From contig CAWBCR010000032.1 of assembly GCA_963787375.1 (NCBI GenBank), forward strand, positions 1-16,569: a DNA stretch of 16,569 nt. Reading direction: 5' to 3'. The notes below the pieces were generated by a model. The model was not told the origin of the DNA. It did not search any database and saw only the letters and a list, made by a program, of their open reading frames with translations. Positions 1 to 8,966 of the stretch are shown here, one piece after another. The stretch is from CAWBCR01 sp963787375. GTDB taxonomy: Bacteria; Chloroflexota; Anaerolineae; Aggregatilineales; UBA3940. Every line of letters begins with the position of its first letter. The stretch's first letter is position 1. The position numbers were made by a program, and so were the translations under genes.

Positions 1-1034
1 TGGACGGCGCGGTACAGCCGCTGTTTGTCGGGCGGCAGCATGGCGAAGTCGTGCTCGGTGGTGGGGGCCATCGCCTCAAGGATGACCTCCAGCGGGTAGC
101 GATAGACGCGGTCCCACAGGTCGAACAGCAGCGCGCGCGACCTCGGTGTCGGTGAGGAACAGCGGCAGCGATGTTGCGCTGGCGCAGGTACTCGGACACG
201 CGTGGTAGTTGGCGAAGTCGCCGTTGTGGACCAGCGCCTCGTTCAGGCCGATGAAGGGTGCGCGCCGCCGGGATGCCAGACGCGGCCCTTGGTCGGGTAG
301 CGCTGGTGGGCGATCCACACGTTGGCTGCCTGATCTTCAAGGCGGTAGTAGGCACCGCCTGTTCGGCGTAGCCCACGATTTTCAGGACCAGCAGGTCGCG
401 AGCGTGGCTCAGCACGAAGGCCCGCTTCTCGCCCAGGCTGGCGTAGAAGCGCTGGTTGAGGCGGAACGTGTTCTGGTACACGAACTCGTCTTCTACCGCC
501 CGTGCGGTCGAGCGCTCCAGCCCATTCTTCCGGCGAACGCCGCCAGCACGTCCGGCTTGACCCGCACGAAATAGCGCACACACGTCGGGCGGGCGGATGT
601 CCAGCCCGCTCGACCGTGCGGAAGTCATCGCACGTGGTCGATCTCGTAGGCCTGCGCCACGTCGAAACGCGGCGCGATGCACTGCGTCTCGACCTCGACG
701 CGCGCCGCCGGGTCGAGGCAGCGCGATTTGCAGCAGGTATGCGTGCGCAGGGTATCTGGCGTCGACGCGCATCTGGGCCGGGTCGAGGCCGGCCAGCGCG
801 ATGCCACCGCCCTTGCCATTGCCGCGATTGTGCATCTGCTGGCTGGCGGTGACAGCACGTGCCGGCCGGCGATCGGCACGTTGCGCGAAGCCAGCCCCAG
901 CACGCCGCAGCCGCCCTCGGCTGCCTCGCGGCGCAGCGTCGGCGGAGGGGCACCGGCCGTCGCCAGACCTGCTCCCGCGCGTCCAATAGATGCTTTGCTG
1001 CTGTTCTCGGCTCATGGATTGACCATGCGCTCAT
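1..1034 (-). pseudogene. Glutamate synthase class II glutamine amidotransferase subunit, multiply frameshifted and cut by the window edge
   Basis: This is the glutaminase (Ntn-hydrolase) part of a split, archaeal-type glutamate synthase. It releases ammonia from glutamine for the FMN subunit encoded just upstream. No single frame is open, but the conserved peptides appear in order when minus-strand frames are switched: EGGCGVLGLASRNVPI with the probable nucleophile Cys (about 930-850), QQMHNRGNGKGGGIALAGLD (about 845-785), LDPAARVEVETQCIAPRFDV (about 718-655), WIAHQRYPTKGRVWHPGGAH (about 330-260), FIGLNEALVHNGDFANYH (about 258-205) and EHDFAMLPPDKQRLY near position 1. I count at least eight frame switches. 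The start is ATG at 1032-1034, whose A is the last base of the gltB2 stop (TGATG), so the two are probably translationally coupled. The 3' end lies outside the window. Every piece between shifts is well conserved, so indels introduced by sequencing or assembly are as likely as true decay. Confidence 0.85.
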
Positions 1035-3556
1035 CAGGTCACGCCAGGTATCACCAAACACTCCGTACGCCCGCGCAGCTCCGCGCAATGGCTTTCAGCC
1101 TCAGGCGCACCGCAGAATGCCGGCAAGCTGCCACAGCCAGGCGGTGTACAGGTTGACGATGCGCTGCCAGGCCTTCCTCCGCGTCGACTAGCTTGGTGCG
1201 CTCTGGGTCGGTGGTGGTGATGCCGAACGGGCAGCCCAGGCCTTGCTCGCAGCTGCGCCACGCGAATGCAGCCAATGGCGACCAGCTCAGCCGTGCCGAT
1301 GACGCCCCGTCGGCGCCCAGCGCAATGGCCTTGGCCACGTCGTACGCGGTGCGCAGCCCGCCGGAGGCCATCAGCGTGATCTGGTCGCGGATTCCCTCTT
1401 CGACCAGGAAGCGGTGCACCTTGGGGATCGCGTACTCAATCGGCATGGCGATGTTCTTCTTGGCGATCTCCGGCGCGGCGCCGGTGCCGCCGTAGGCCCC
1501 GTCGAGGTGCACGATGTGCGCCCCGGCGTAGTACGACCCAACGGCCACCATGTCGACGTCGGTGGGTGTCGAGACCTTGACGCTGATCAGCGCGCGGTCG
1601 TTGACCTGCTTAAGCCAGTCGACGTGCTTCTTGTGATCCTCGACGGAGTACACGCTGTGGAACGGGAACGGGGAGAACAGGCTGGTGCCCTGCACCGCCT
1701 CTCGCGATCTGCGCCACCGACTCGGTGTTCTTGTTGCCCAGCAGGTGCCCGCCCAGCCCCGGCTTGGCCCCCTGGGCGTACTTGATCTCCAGCACGCGGC
1801 GCGCGCTGCATGCTGGCCTCGCTGACGCCGAACAGGCCGGTCGCTACCTGGGTGATGACGTGATCGGCCAGCGGGATGAACACGTCAGGATAGCCGCCCT
1901 CGCCGGTGGAGGCCAGCGGCCCATCGCCTGCGCCGCTTTGAAACGGGCGGTCATCACCGGGAAGCCGATGCTGCCGTAGCTCATGCCCGCCCCGTACCAG
2001 GGCATCGGCAGGCGGCGCTCAGGCCGCCCATCGCCACGGCGGTTCAGCGGCAGCGACATGTCGAAGTGGGCGGGGTCGGCGGCGGGTACGTCAGCAGGGT
2101 CGGCATCCAGTTCAAAAGCGAACGCCATCCGGTCGAAACCACCATCCGAATCGCCCACGCGGTACTCGACCGCGCCGGCGGGCGGCTGGCCGGTGCGGGC
2201 CATCTGCTGGGTGGTGTGCAGCAGCCAAACCGGCCAGCGGAAATCGCCTTCAGGGGCTTCTTCGCGGGGCAGGGCGGGGTAGTCAGCGAGGGGCACGCAG
2301 CCGCCCAGCCGCGCCTTGAAGGCGGCTTCTTCGGCGGTGTGCCAGATTGTGCGCCCGATCTCACCGCGCAGGCGGCGCACCTCGCGCATGCCCATCGCAC
2401 CCAGCGCCTCCAGCAGCTGGTCGCGCCAGGCGTTCATCAGGTTGACCAGCCGCTGCGCGCCCCATTCGGCGTCGAAGTCCGGCTCTTCAACCGGCGACGC
2501 GCCCCGGTCGGCCCACAGCGACGTTCCCCACGCGATCAGCGCCACAAAGTCGATGGCTACCAGGTCCGCACCGCAGGCAATCGCCTTGGCGACATGCTCG
2601 GCGGCGGCGATCCCGCCACTGGCGACCAGCGTCACGAGGTCGCGCACGCCCTCGTCGACCAGCCGACCGTGGACCTCGCGCAGGACTTCCGGGAGCGGCC
2701 TGCCCACCGAGTCGCGCCCAACCTCGTCGGCGTAGACGTGAATAATGCGCACACCAGCCTGCGCCCAGGCGGCGACAGTGTCCGCAGAATCCGGTCCCAG
2801 CGCCAGCCGCGCGGCGACGAGTGCGGTGGGCCACCGCGCCGCTGCGCTCGCGGCCAGCGCGGGAACGTCACCCGCCGAGGCCTCAATCTCCACGTAGCGC
2901 GGCTGCCATGCATCGAGCAGCACGCCATCGGGCTGGCCTGCCAGCCGCACCGCCAGCGTGTCGTGGCAGTCGTCGAGGTCGGCGGCGTAGTCCTCCGGCG
3001 CGATGACCGCCAGCGTGCCGAGCCGTTTTGCTGCGCGAGCCATCGCCAGGAGCGTGCCGCGTCCCGGCAGCGGCTCAGGCAGCGGATTGAAGATCACCGG
3101 GGTGGGCAGGCTGAGCCAGGCAGGCAGGTCGCTCGCCAGCGCGCCATCCGCGTCGAATTCAAGCAGCGGTGCGCCAGCGCCCAGGTCGACGGCAGTCGAG
3201 ATGGTCTCGCGCCCGTGGATGCCGTCACGCGTGGGGCGGACGATCTCGCTCATGTCGAGCCAGATGCCGTCAAAGCCCTCGCCGGCGAACTTGCCGCCGT
3301 AGCCCGCGCCGGAGATCGGAATGCGGCCCGTCTCGGCCATATACCACGTCTGCGTGATGATCTCGGCGGTCCAATAGTCGTCGCCGCGCGCGGCCTTGCC
3401 GGCGAATACCTCATGGCCGTACTTGACGTAGTTGCCGTCTTCAGCGATGGCGAAGGGCGCGGGGTAGCCGCCTGCCGGTGGCGGGGCAGGGCGTGTCGTG
3501 ATGTGGTAACGCGCCGACGCTATATGGGTCGCTGTGATGTTCCCGATTGCTGCCAT
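1034..3556 (-). CDS. gltB: Glutamate synthase FMN-binding subunit (GltB2-type), C-terminal third frameshifted
   Basis: This is the FMN/TIM-barrel synthase subunit that makes glutamate from 2-oxoglutarate and ammonia in the cytoplasm. The first ~545 codons (3556 to about 1920) are open. Beyond that the frame changes near 1918, 1805, 1700, 1310, 1260, 1160 and 1110, but conserved peptides continue: GAGMSYGSIGFPVMTARF, LEIKYAQGAKPGLGGHLLG, GTSLFSPFPFHSVYSVEDHK, VKVSTPTDVDMVAVGSYYAG, DGAYGGTGAAPEIAKKNIAM and CEQGLGCPFGITTTDPE. Restored, the protein is about 840 residues and ends at TGA 1034-1036. The N-terminal half (about residues 90-430) looks like a degenerate copy of the C-terminal catalytic half, with matching VASGGIAAAEHVAKAIACGA and MASGGLRTAYDVAKAIALGA segments. 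The start at 3556 has a strong GGGAGG Shine-Dalgarno. It is the first gene of an operon with the amidotransferase. Homology is certain; whether the gene is functional is not. Confidence 0.9.
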
Positions 3557-3585
3557 GGTCCTCCCTCAACAAGCACAAACGCACG

Positions 3586-3608
3586 GACGCGCGTCACGGC
3601 ATGCCGTG
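3586..3608. promoter_or_regulatory. Two adjacent palindromes upstream of gltB2
   Basis: A 10-bp perfect palindrome, GACGCGCGTC (3586-3595), abuts a 14-bp perfect palindrome, CACGGCATGCCGTG (3595-3608). They lie 30-52 bp upstream of the gltB2 start codon, where an operator or leader hairpin would be expected. No regulator family is recognised from the sequence. The role is inferred only from symmetry and position. Confidence 0.4.
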
Positions 3609-4160
3609 GCGTGTGGCCCACTGCGTGGTTCTGTTCGGCTAGATTAAATCAGGGGTGAAACTGGGAAAGCTGCTGTCAGCCGATCAGCACACACGCATCT
3701 ACGCGGCCCTGTTGTTGGACCGCGCATTGGCATTGTTGCTGATCTTGCAGGCAGCACAAACTTACCAGGCAGGCACTGCCCGTCCGGCAGCCATCATACG
3801 GGTATGCGGTTGTCGCTGGCTTGCACCACCGCTTTGTCATACCACGTCTTTCTTAGGGGATCGTCAGGGTATGGCAACCCTGGGAGGCTTCCGCCGATCT
3901 GATCGATTTTCCGGCTGGCTACTATCGCATTGGCGAAGGCGGCTGGCCGTTAGCCCCACCTCGCGGTGGGGAACCTCCATCCTCGTCAACCTGTAGCAGT
4001 CAAACGACTGCGGCAGGCCCTGGCGCTGTGAGCATCCCCGCTGTCCAGTTGTCAACCCTGCTGCGCCTCGCGCAGACTGCAATGCAGGCCGGAACAACCC
4101 GGCTCACAATTACTGCCAAATGATACGGGGCATCCAGTCGGTTGTCAAGGGCGAATCTCG

Positions 4161-4191
4161 GCTGGCTGTAAGCCGGCATGATGGGTATGAT
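4161..4191 (+). promoter_or_regulatory. Possible promoter or operator region of the CadA-type ATPase
   Basis: An imperfect dyad, GCTGGC-TGTAA-GCCGGC (4161-4177), sits just upstream of a -10-like TATGAT (4186-4191), 34-64 bp before the ATPase start. No good -35 hexamer is visible at normal spacing. Metal-responsive operators often have dyads at this place, but the assignment is weak. Confidence 0.25.
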
Positions 4192-4224
4192 CTGAGCTGA
4201 AACGTCCGCCTTTCGAGGAACCTC

Positions 4225-6556
4225 ATGTCCCAATCACCCCCCGCCACCAATCACGCGCCTATCACATTTCACGTCACCGGCATGGACTGCGCCGACTGCG
4301 CGCTGATCCTTGAGCGCAGCGTTGGGCAGCTTGACGGAGTCGACGCAGTTCAGGTGAACTTCACCAGCGCCACGCTGGAAGCTACCGGCACGGCGGACAC
4401 CGAGCGCATCATCGAGCGCGTGCGCGCGCTTGGCTACGACGTGCTGACGCCTGAGGAGCGCGCCGCGCAGTTGGATGCCGAGCGCAGCGCTGCCCCATTG
4501 CCCGGTGGGGTGGGGGGCTTTCTGATGTACCTCGTGCACTCGCGGCAGACGGCGCTGATCGTCGTGTCCGCCGCGCTGCTCGCGCTGTCGCTGGTGGTGG
4601 GCTGGCTGGTCGCCACACCGGTGTCGCACTGGGCAGCGTTCGGGCTTCAGATCGCGGCGGCGCTGATCGTCGGCTATCCGATAGCTCTCAAAGGGATTCG
4701 CTCGCTGCTGGTGGGCCGCCAGGTGTCCATCGACCTGCTGATGACGCTGGCAGCCGGCGGCGCTGTGCTGATCGGGCAGACGGGAGAAGCGGCAACGGTG
4801 ATCGTGCTGTTCGCGGTCGGCGAGGCGCTGGAGGGTTACACCGCCGAGCGTGCCCGCGAATTCGCTGCGCAGCCTGCTGGCACTCGCGCCACAGGAAGCA
4901 ACCGTCATGCGACCCTGCATCGACTGCGCCGAGCACATCGGGCAGGTTGCAGCCGATGGATCGGTCTACGAGGGCGGCCCGTGCCCGTTGTGCGGAATGC
5001 ACGAACTCGCTATCGCTGCTTCGGAGGTGCGCATTGGTGAGCGCGTCGTCGTGCGGCCCGGCGAGCGGATCGCAGTGGACGGTATCGTGGTTAGCGGTGC
5101 TTCGGCTGTCAACCAGGCCCCGGTGACGGGTGAGAGCGTGCCTGTCGCCAAAACGCCGGGCGACGAGGTCTTCGCGGGGACGGTCAACGGCGAGGCGGTG
5201 CTGGAGATTGAGGCGCAGCGCGAAGCTGCCGACTCGACCATCAGCCGCATCGTGAGGCTGGTCGAGCAGGCCCAGGCGCAGCGCTCCCCCGCTGAGCGCT
5301 TCGTCGACCGGTTCGCGCGCTGGTACACGCCCGGCGTGGTGACCATCGCGGCGCTGGTGGCCCTCGTGCCGCCGCTGCTGTTTGACGCGCCATTCCTCGA
5401 TCCGCCCAACGGTCCGCATGGCTGGCTGTACCGTGGGCTGGCGCTGCTGATCGTCGCCTGCCCATGCGCGCTGGTGATCAGCACGCCGGTGACGGTTGTC
5501 AGCGCGCTGACGGCGCTGGCGCGGCGGGGGGTGCTGGTCAAGGGTGGCGCATTCCTCGATGCGCTGGCGCGCGTCCGGGTGTTTGCCTTTGACAAAACCG
5601 GCACGCTGACAGAAGGCAGCCCGGTGGTGGTACAAACTCGCACACCCACCTGCGAGCCAGGGCAGGCGGTATGTGAAGCCTGCGACGATATGCTGGCGCT
5701 GGCTACGACCGTCGAGCGGCGCTCCGAGCACCCGGTGGCGCGCGCGATCATGGCCGAGGCCGGTGTGCGCGCGCTGATGCATCGCTATGCCCCCGCCGGA
5801 TCGGTCCAGGCGCTGGCCGGGCGCGGCATTCGCGGCGACATCGACGGGGCGCAGGTCACTGTCGGCAATCATGCCCTGTACCACGATGGCGGCAACGGCT
5901 GTTCCGCGCTGCACGACCAGATCAGCGATGCTGAGGCGCAGGGCCAGACGGTCGTTCTGGTCGACAGGGACGGCGTTTTGCAGGGGTTTATCGGTGTTGC
6001 GGATGCTCCCCGCCCGACAACCGGCGCGGCGCTGCGGGCGCTCAAGAACGCCGATCCGCGCCTGCGCATTGCCATGCTAACCGGCGATAACACAGCCGTC
6101 GCGCAGCACGTGGCCGGGCAGATCGGCGCAGTTGACGATGTGCGGGCCAACCTGCTGCCCGCCGACAAGCTCGACATCATACGCGAGCTTCAGGCGTCCT
6201 TTGGCCCGGTGGCGATGGTCGGCGACGGCGTCAACGACGCGCCAGCGCTGGCGCTGGCCTCGGTCGGTGTGGCGATGGGCGGGGCGGGCACTGCACAGGC
6301 GATGGAAACCGCCGACATCGTCCTGATGCAGGACGACCTGACGCGCCTGCCCGATGCGCTGCGCGCCAGCCGACGGACGCAGCGGATCGTGAGCCAGAAC
6401 ATCGCCTTCAGCCTGGCGATCAAGCTGGTATTCCTGCTGCTGGTGCTGCCCGGCTGGGCGACGCTGTGGATGGCCGTATTTGCTGACATGGGCGCGTCGC
6501 TGCTGGTGACGCTCAACGGCATGCGCATGCTTAGGATGCCTGCATCACAGAATTAG
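4225..6556 (+). CDS. cadA: Zn/Cd/Pb-exporting P1B-2 ATPase (CadA/ZntA type) with one frameshift near 4858
   Basis: This is an inner-membrane heavy-metal efflux pump. The first frame (4225-5040) carries an N-terminal HMA domain with GMDCADC (residues 19-25) and the first membrane helices, up to EGYTAERAR. One extra base near 4858 moves the rest into the frame open from 4850 to 6556. This second frame holds TGES, the CPCAL membrane motif, phosphorylation site DKTGTLT, SEHPVA and GDGVNDAP. The last helices show a Lys (SLAIKLVFL) and an Asp-x-Gly (FADMGAS), which mark the P1B-2 Zn/Cd/Pb group. Restored length is about 775 residues. The actuator domain holds an added segment with paired cysteines (PCIDC ... 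GPCPLCG). The start is supported by Shine-Dalgarno GAGGA five bases before ATG. With this sequence as given, the protein would be truncated at 5040; a sequencing error is the simplest explanation. Confidence 0.93.
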
Positions 6557-6569
6557 CCTATGAATCATG

Positions 6570-6600
6570 AAGAGGACCGGCGATGTTTGCCGGTCCTCTT
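6570..6600. terminator. Bidirectional terminator-like hairpin between the two metal ATPase genes
   Basis: A perfect 12-bp stem, AAGAGGACCGGC/GCCGGTCCTCTT, with a 7-base loop lies 14 bp after the CadA-type stop and 45 bp beyond the stop of the convergent P1B-4 gene. Short T-rich runs follow on each strand (TTGCGTT on plus, TTCATGATT on minus), so it could serve both transcripts. Confidence 0.75.
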
Positions 6601-6613
6601 TGCGTTGCGGGGC

Positions 6614-6637
6614 GCGGGGCGGAAGCCCCGCCTTTTC
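6614..6637 (+). terminator. Second intrinsic terminator-like hairpin after the CadA-type gene
   Basis: A 7-bp stem, GCGGGGC/GCCCCGC, with loop GGAA (6614-6631) is followed on the plus strand by CTTTTC (6632-6637). It would back up the larger hairpin at 6570-6600 and stop read-through into the opposing gene. Confidence 0.5.
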
Positions 6638-6644
6638 GTCTCTG

Positions 6645-8966
6645 TCACACAGCCCGGGGCCCAAAGGCGAGCAGCCGCAGTCCGTTGAAGACCACCAGCA
6701 CGGTGCTGCCTTCGTGGCCCACGACGCCCAGCGGCAGGGGAAGCGTTGGGCCGAACACGCCGAATGTGCTCAGCACCAACATCACGATCACGCCGATGGC
6801 GAAGGCGAGATTCTGCCACACTACACGGCGGGCCTGCTTACTCAACCGGATGACGTACGACAGATTGCTCAGGTCGTCGGCCATCAGCACCACGTCGGCG
6901 GTTTCGAGCGCCACGTCGGTGCCGGCTGCGCCCATTGCGATGCCGATCGTGGCCGTTGCCAGCGCGGGCGCGTCGTTGACGCCGTCGCCGACCATCGCCA
7001 CCGGGCCGTAGCTGGCCTCAAGCTCCTTGAGGACTGCGGCCTTGTCGGCGGGCATCAGCGCCGCGCGATACTCGTCCACGCCGACCTGCGCGGCGATGGC
7101 CTGCGCCACGCGCTCGTTGTCGCCGGTCAGCATCACGACGTGCTCCACGCCGGCGCGCCTGAGCGCCCGGATGGCGTCACGCGCCTCGGGCCGGACCCGG
7201 TCGGCGACGGCTATCGCGCCGACGCAAGTGTGATTGTGGACCAGCAGCACCGTCTTGCCTTCGTTCTCAAGGCGCTGCAGGTGGGCCCGCATACCCTCAT
7301 CGAGCGTGTGGCCCTCGTTCTCCATCAGGCGCGGGCTGCCGATCAGCACGTCTGTCTCGCCGGCGCGGGCCCGCACCCCCATGCCGGGGAACGCCTGGAA
7401 GTCCGACGCCGGCTCGAAATGTAGGCGACGTTCCTCGGCCACCTGCACCACGGCCTGCGCAATCGGGTGCTCGGAACGCGCCTCGGCAGCAGCACTCAGC
7501 GCCAGCACTTCATCCTCACTGTGGCCATTCACAGCGATCACGTCTGTGACCTGCGGACGGCCATGTGTCAACGTGCCGGTCTTGTCGAAAGCCACCACCT
7601 TCAGCGCGGCGGCGTTTTCAAGGTGCGCGCCGCCCTTGAACAGGATGCCCTTGCGCGCCGCGTTGGCAATGGCACTCAGGATGCTGGCCGGCGTGCTGAT
7701 CACCAGTGCGCACGGTGAGGCGACCACCAGCAGCACCATGCCCCGGTAGAAGGTCGGCGCGAAGGGCTGACTGAAGAACAGCAGCGGCACGGCGATCAAC
7801 AGCGTCGCAGCGGCGATGACGGCGATGGCGTAGTACTGCTCGAAGGTGTCGAGGAAGCGCTGGGTCGGAGCGCGCTGCTCCTGCGCCTCTTCAACCAGAC
7901 GGATGATTTTCGACAGCGTGCTGTCGGCGGCACGCTTGGCGACGCGCACTTCGAGCGCGCCATGCTGGTTGACCGTCGCGGCAAAAACCGTGCTGCCCGT
8001 GCGCTTCTCGACCGGGATCGACTCGCCGGTGATCGACGATTGGTCAACCAACGACTTGCCCTCGACCACGACCCCGTCGACCGGGATGCGCTCGCCGGGC
8101 TTGATGATCACTACCTCGCCGATCTCCAGGTTGTCGACCAACGCCTCGACTTCTCTGCCGCCGCGCCTGACGAGCGCCGTCGGCGGGCGGAGGTCGAGCA
8201 GGCTCCGAATTGCGCTGCGCGAGCGGTCCATGGCGTAGTTCTGCAGGAGATTGCTCAACGAGAACAGGAACAGCAGCATCGCGCCTTCCGGCCAGCTACC
8301 GATCAGCGCCGCGCCAATGGCCGCCAGCAGCATCAGGAAGTTCACGTCGATCTTGAATCTGCGCAGTGTCGCCAGCCCGTCGACCACGCCGAAGAACCCG
8401 CCTGCGCCGTAGGCGATCACCGCCAGCGCGGCAATCAGCGGAAGCGGCGCGCCGGCTGCGCGCGCGATCACGCCGCCGATCAGGCTGAGCAGCGTCGTCC
8501 CGACCAGCACCGGCTCGACAACTTCGCGGCGCAGTGGGTGGGGCTGATCGTCGGAGGTCTTGACCTCATAGCTGAGCGGGCGGGTCTGCTGCTCCATGCG
8601 CCCGGCAGGCGCATCCGGTGAGACCTTCACGCTCAACACGCCTGCCTCGCTGCTCACGGCGGCGGTTGCGAACTGTAGGGATGGCGAGATCAGGTGGCCT
8701 TCAAAGCGGCGGATGCACTCGTCGCAGGCCGTGCCGTCGGCGCGGATAGCGCAGCCGCCGTAGTTCTCATGCAGGCGGATTTCGACTTCGTTCGCCAGGT
8801 TGGAAACGCGGCTGCCGTCCAGCAAGTCCGGGTCGTAGTCCAGCGTAAGCGTGTTGGCGTGCATGTCGACATGCGCAGCCAAAACGCCCGGCTGGCCGTC
8901 GAGCGTTCCCAGGATGACCTGTGCACAGTATCGATGTGAAGGGGGTAGCTGGGTTTGCGTTGTCAT
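6645..8966 (-). CDS. P1B-4 heavy-metal P-type ATPase (ZosA/PfeT/CoaT group)
   Basis: This is an inner-membrane metal efflux ATPase of 773 residues. Visible motifs are TGES (313-316), SPCAL with Ser in place of the first Cys (417 on), DKTGTLT (Asp461), SEHPIA, GDGVNDAP (660 on) and HEGST in the last helix (751-755). SPC with HEG(S/G)T defines subgroup P1B-4, whose members export Fe(II), Co(II) or Zn(II). The N-terminal ~130 residues hold a ferredoxin-like HMA remnant without CxxC in its usual place, and a separate cluster Cys72, Cys81, Cys84 (ACDEC). The gene overlaps the upstream Fur-family gene by four bases (ATGA), which implies translational coupling and co-regulation. By analogy with Firmicutes PerR-PfeT I infer Fe(II) efflux under peroxide or iron control. 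Co or Zn cannot be excluded. Confidence 0.93.
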   Translation of the reverse strand: MTTQTQLPPSHRYCAQVILGTLDGQPGVLAAHVDMHANTLTLDYDPDLLDGSRVSNLANEVEIRLHENYGGCAIRADGTACDECIRRFEGHLISPSLQFATAAVSSEAGVLSVKVSPDAPAGRMEQQTRPLSYEVKTSDDQPHPLRREVVEPVLVGTTLLSLIGGVIARAAGAPLPLIAALAVIAYGAGGFFGVVDGLATLRRFKIDVNFLMLLAAIGAALIGSWPEGAMLLFLFSLSNLLQNYAMDRSRSAIRSLLDLRPPTALVRRGGREVEALVDNLEIGEVVIIKPGERIPVDGVVVEGKSLVDQSSITGESIPVEKRTGSTVFAATVNQHGALEVRVAKRAADSTLSKIIRLVEEAQEQRAPTQRFLDTFEQYYAIAVIAAATLLIAVPLLFFSQPFAPTFYRGMVLLVVASPCALVISTPASILSAIANAARKGILFKGGAHLENAAALKVVAFDKTGTLTHGRPQVTDVIAVNGHSEDEVLALSAAAEARSEHPIAQAVVQVAEERRLHFEPASDFQAFPGMGVRARAGETDVLIGSPRLMENEGHTLDEGMRAHLQRLENEGKTVLLVHNHTCVGAIAVADRVRPEARDAIRALRRAGVEHVVMLTGDNERVAQAIAAQVGVDEYRAALMPADKAAVLKELEASYGPVAMVGDGVNDAPALATATIGIAMGAAGTDVALETADVVLMADDLSNLSYVIRLSKQARRVVWQNLAFAIGVIVMLVLSTFGVFGPTLPLPLGVVGHEGSTVLVVFNGLRLLAFGPRAV

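Larger units (their letters stand above)
3557..4224. other. 668-bp intergenic region with clustered hairpins
   Basis: This is the divergent spacer between gltB2 (minus) and the CadA-type ATPase (plus). I find no convincing gene: the one open plus frame (3655-3996) has no recognisable domain and no clear ribosome binding site. Between about 3860 and 4020 there is a run of hairpins: CAGGGT/ACCCTG with a 6-base loop (3865-3882), CCCCACC/GGTGGGG with loop TCGC (3954-3971), and GCAGTC/GACTGC with loop AAAC, extended by outer CCTG/CAGG (3990-4017). None is followed by a T-tract. The density suggests a structured RNA or leader, but I cannot match it to TPP, cobalamin, SAM, glycine, fluoride or Mn riboswitch signatures. 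Confidence 0.45.

Noticed and set aside
2066..3658. 530-codon open frame on the plus strand opposite gltB2
   Set aside because: It is the GC-driven antisense shadow of a conserved minus-strand protein. Its translation is rich in Arg, Gly and Ala with no recognisable domain.
3865..3971. Possible SAM-type riboswitch, because of a GGCAACCC stretch and a CCCCACC/GGTGGGG hairpin
   Set aside because: The other conserved SAM riboswitch elements and pairings are not seen, and the downstream gene is a metal pump rather than a methionine gene.
3655..3996. 113-codon plus-strand frame in the spacer before the CadA-type gene
   Set aside because: It has a GTG start without a convincing ribosome binding site, no known motif, and its 3' half overlaps the hairpin cluster. 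Only the first ~40 residues look mildly hydrophobic.
4688..5914. 408-codon minus-strand frame inside the CadA-type gene
   Set aside because: It is antisense to the ATPase catalytic motifs and has no recognisable domain.
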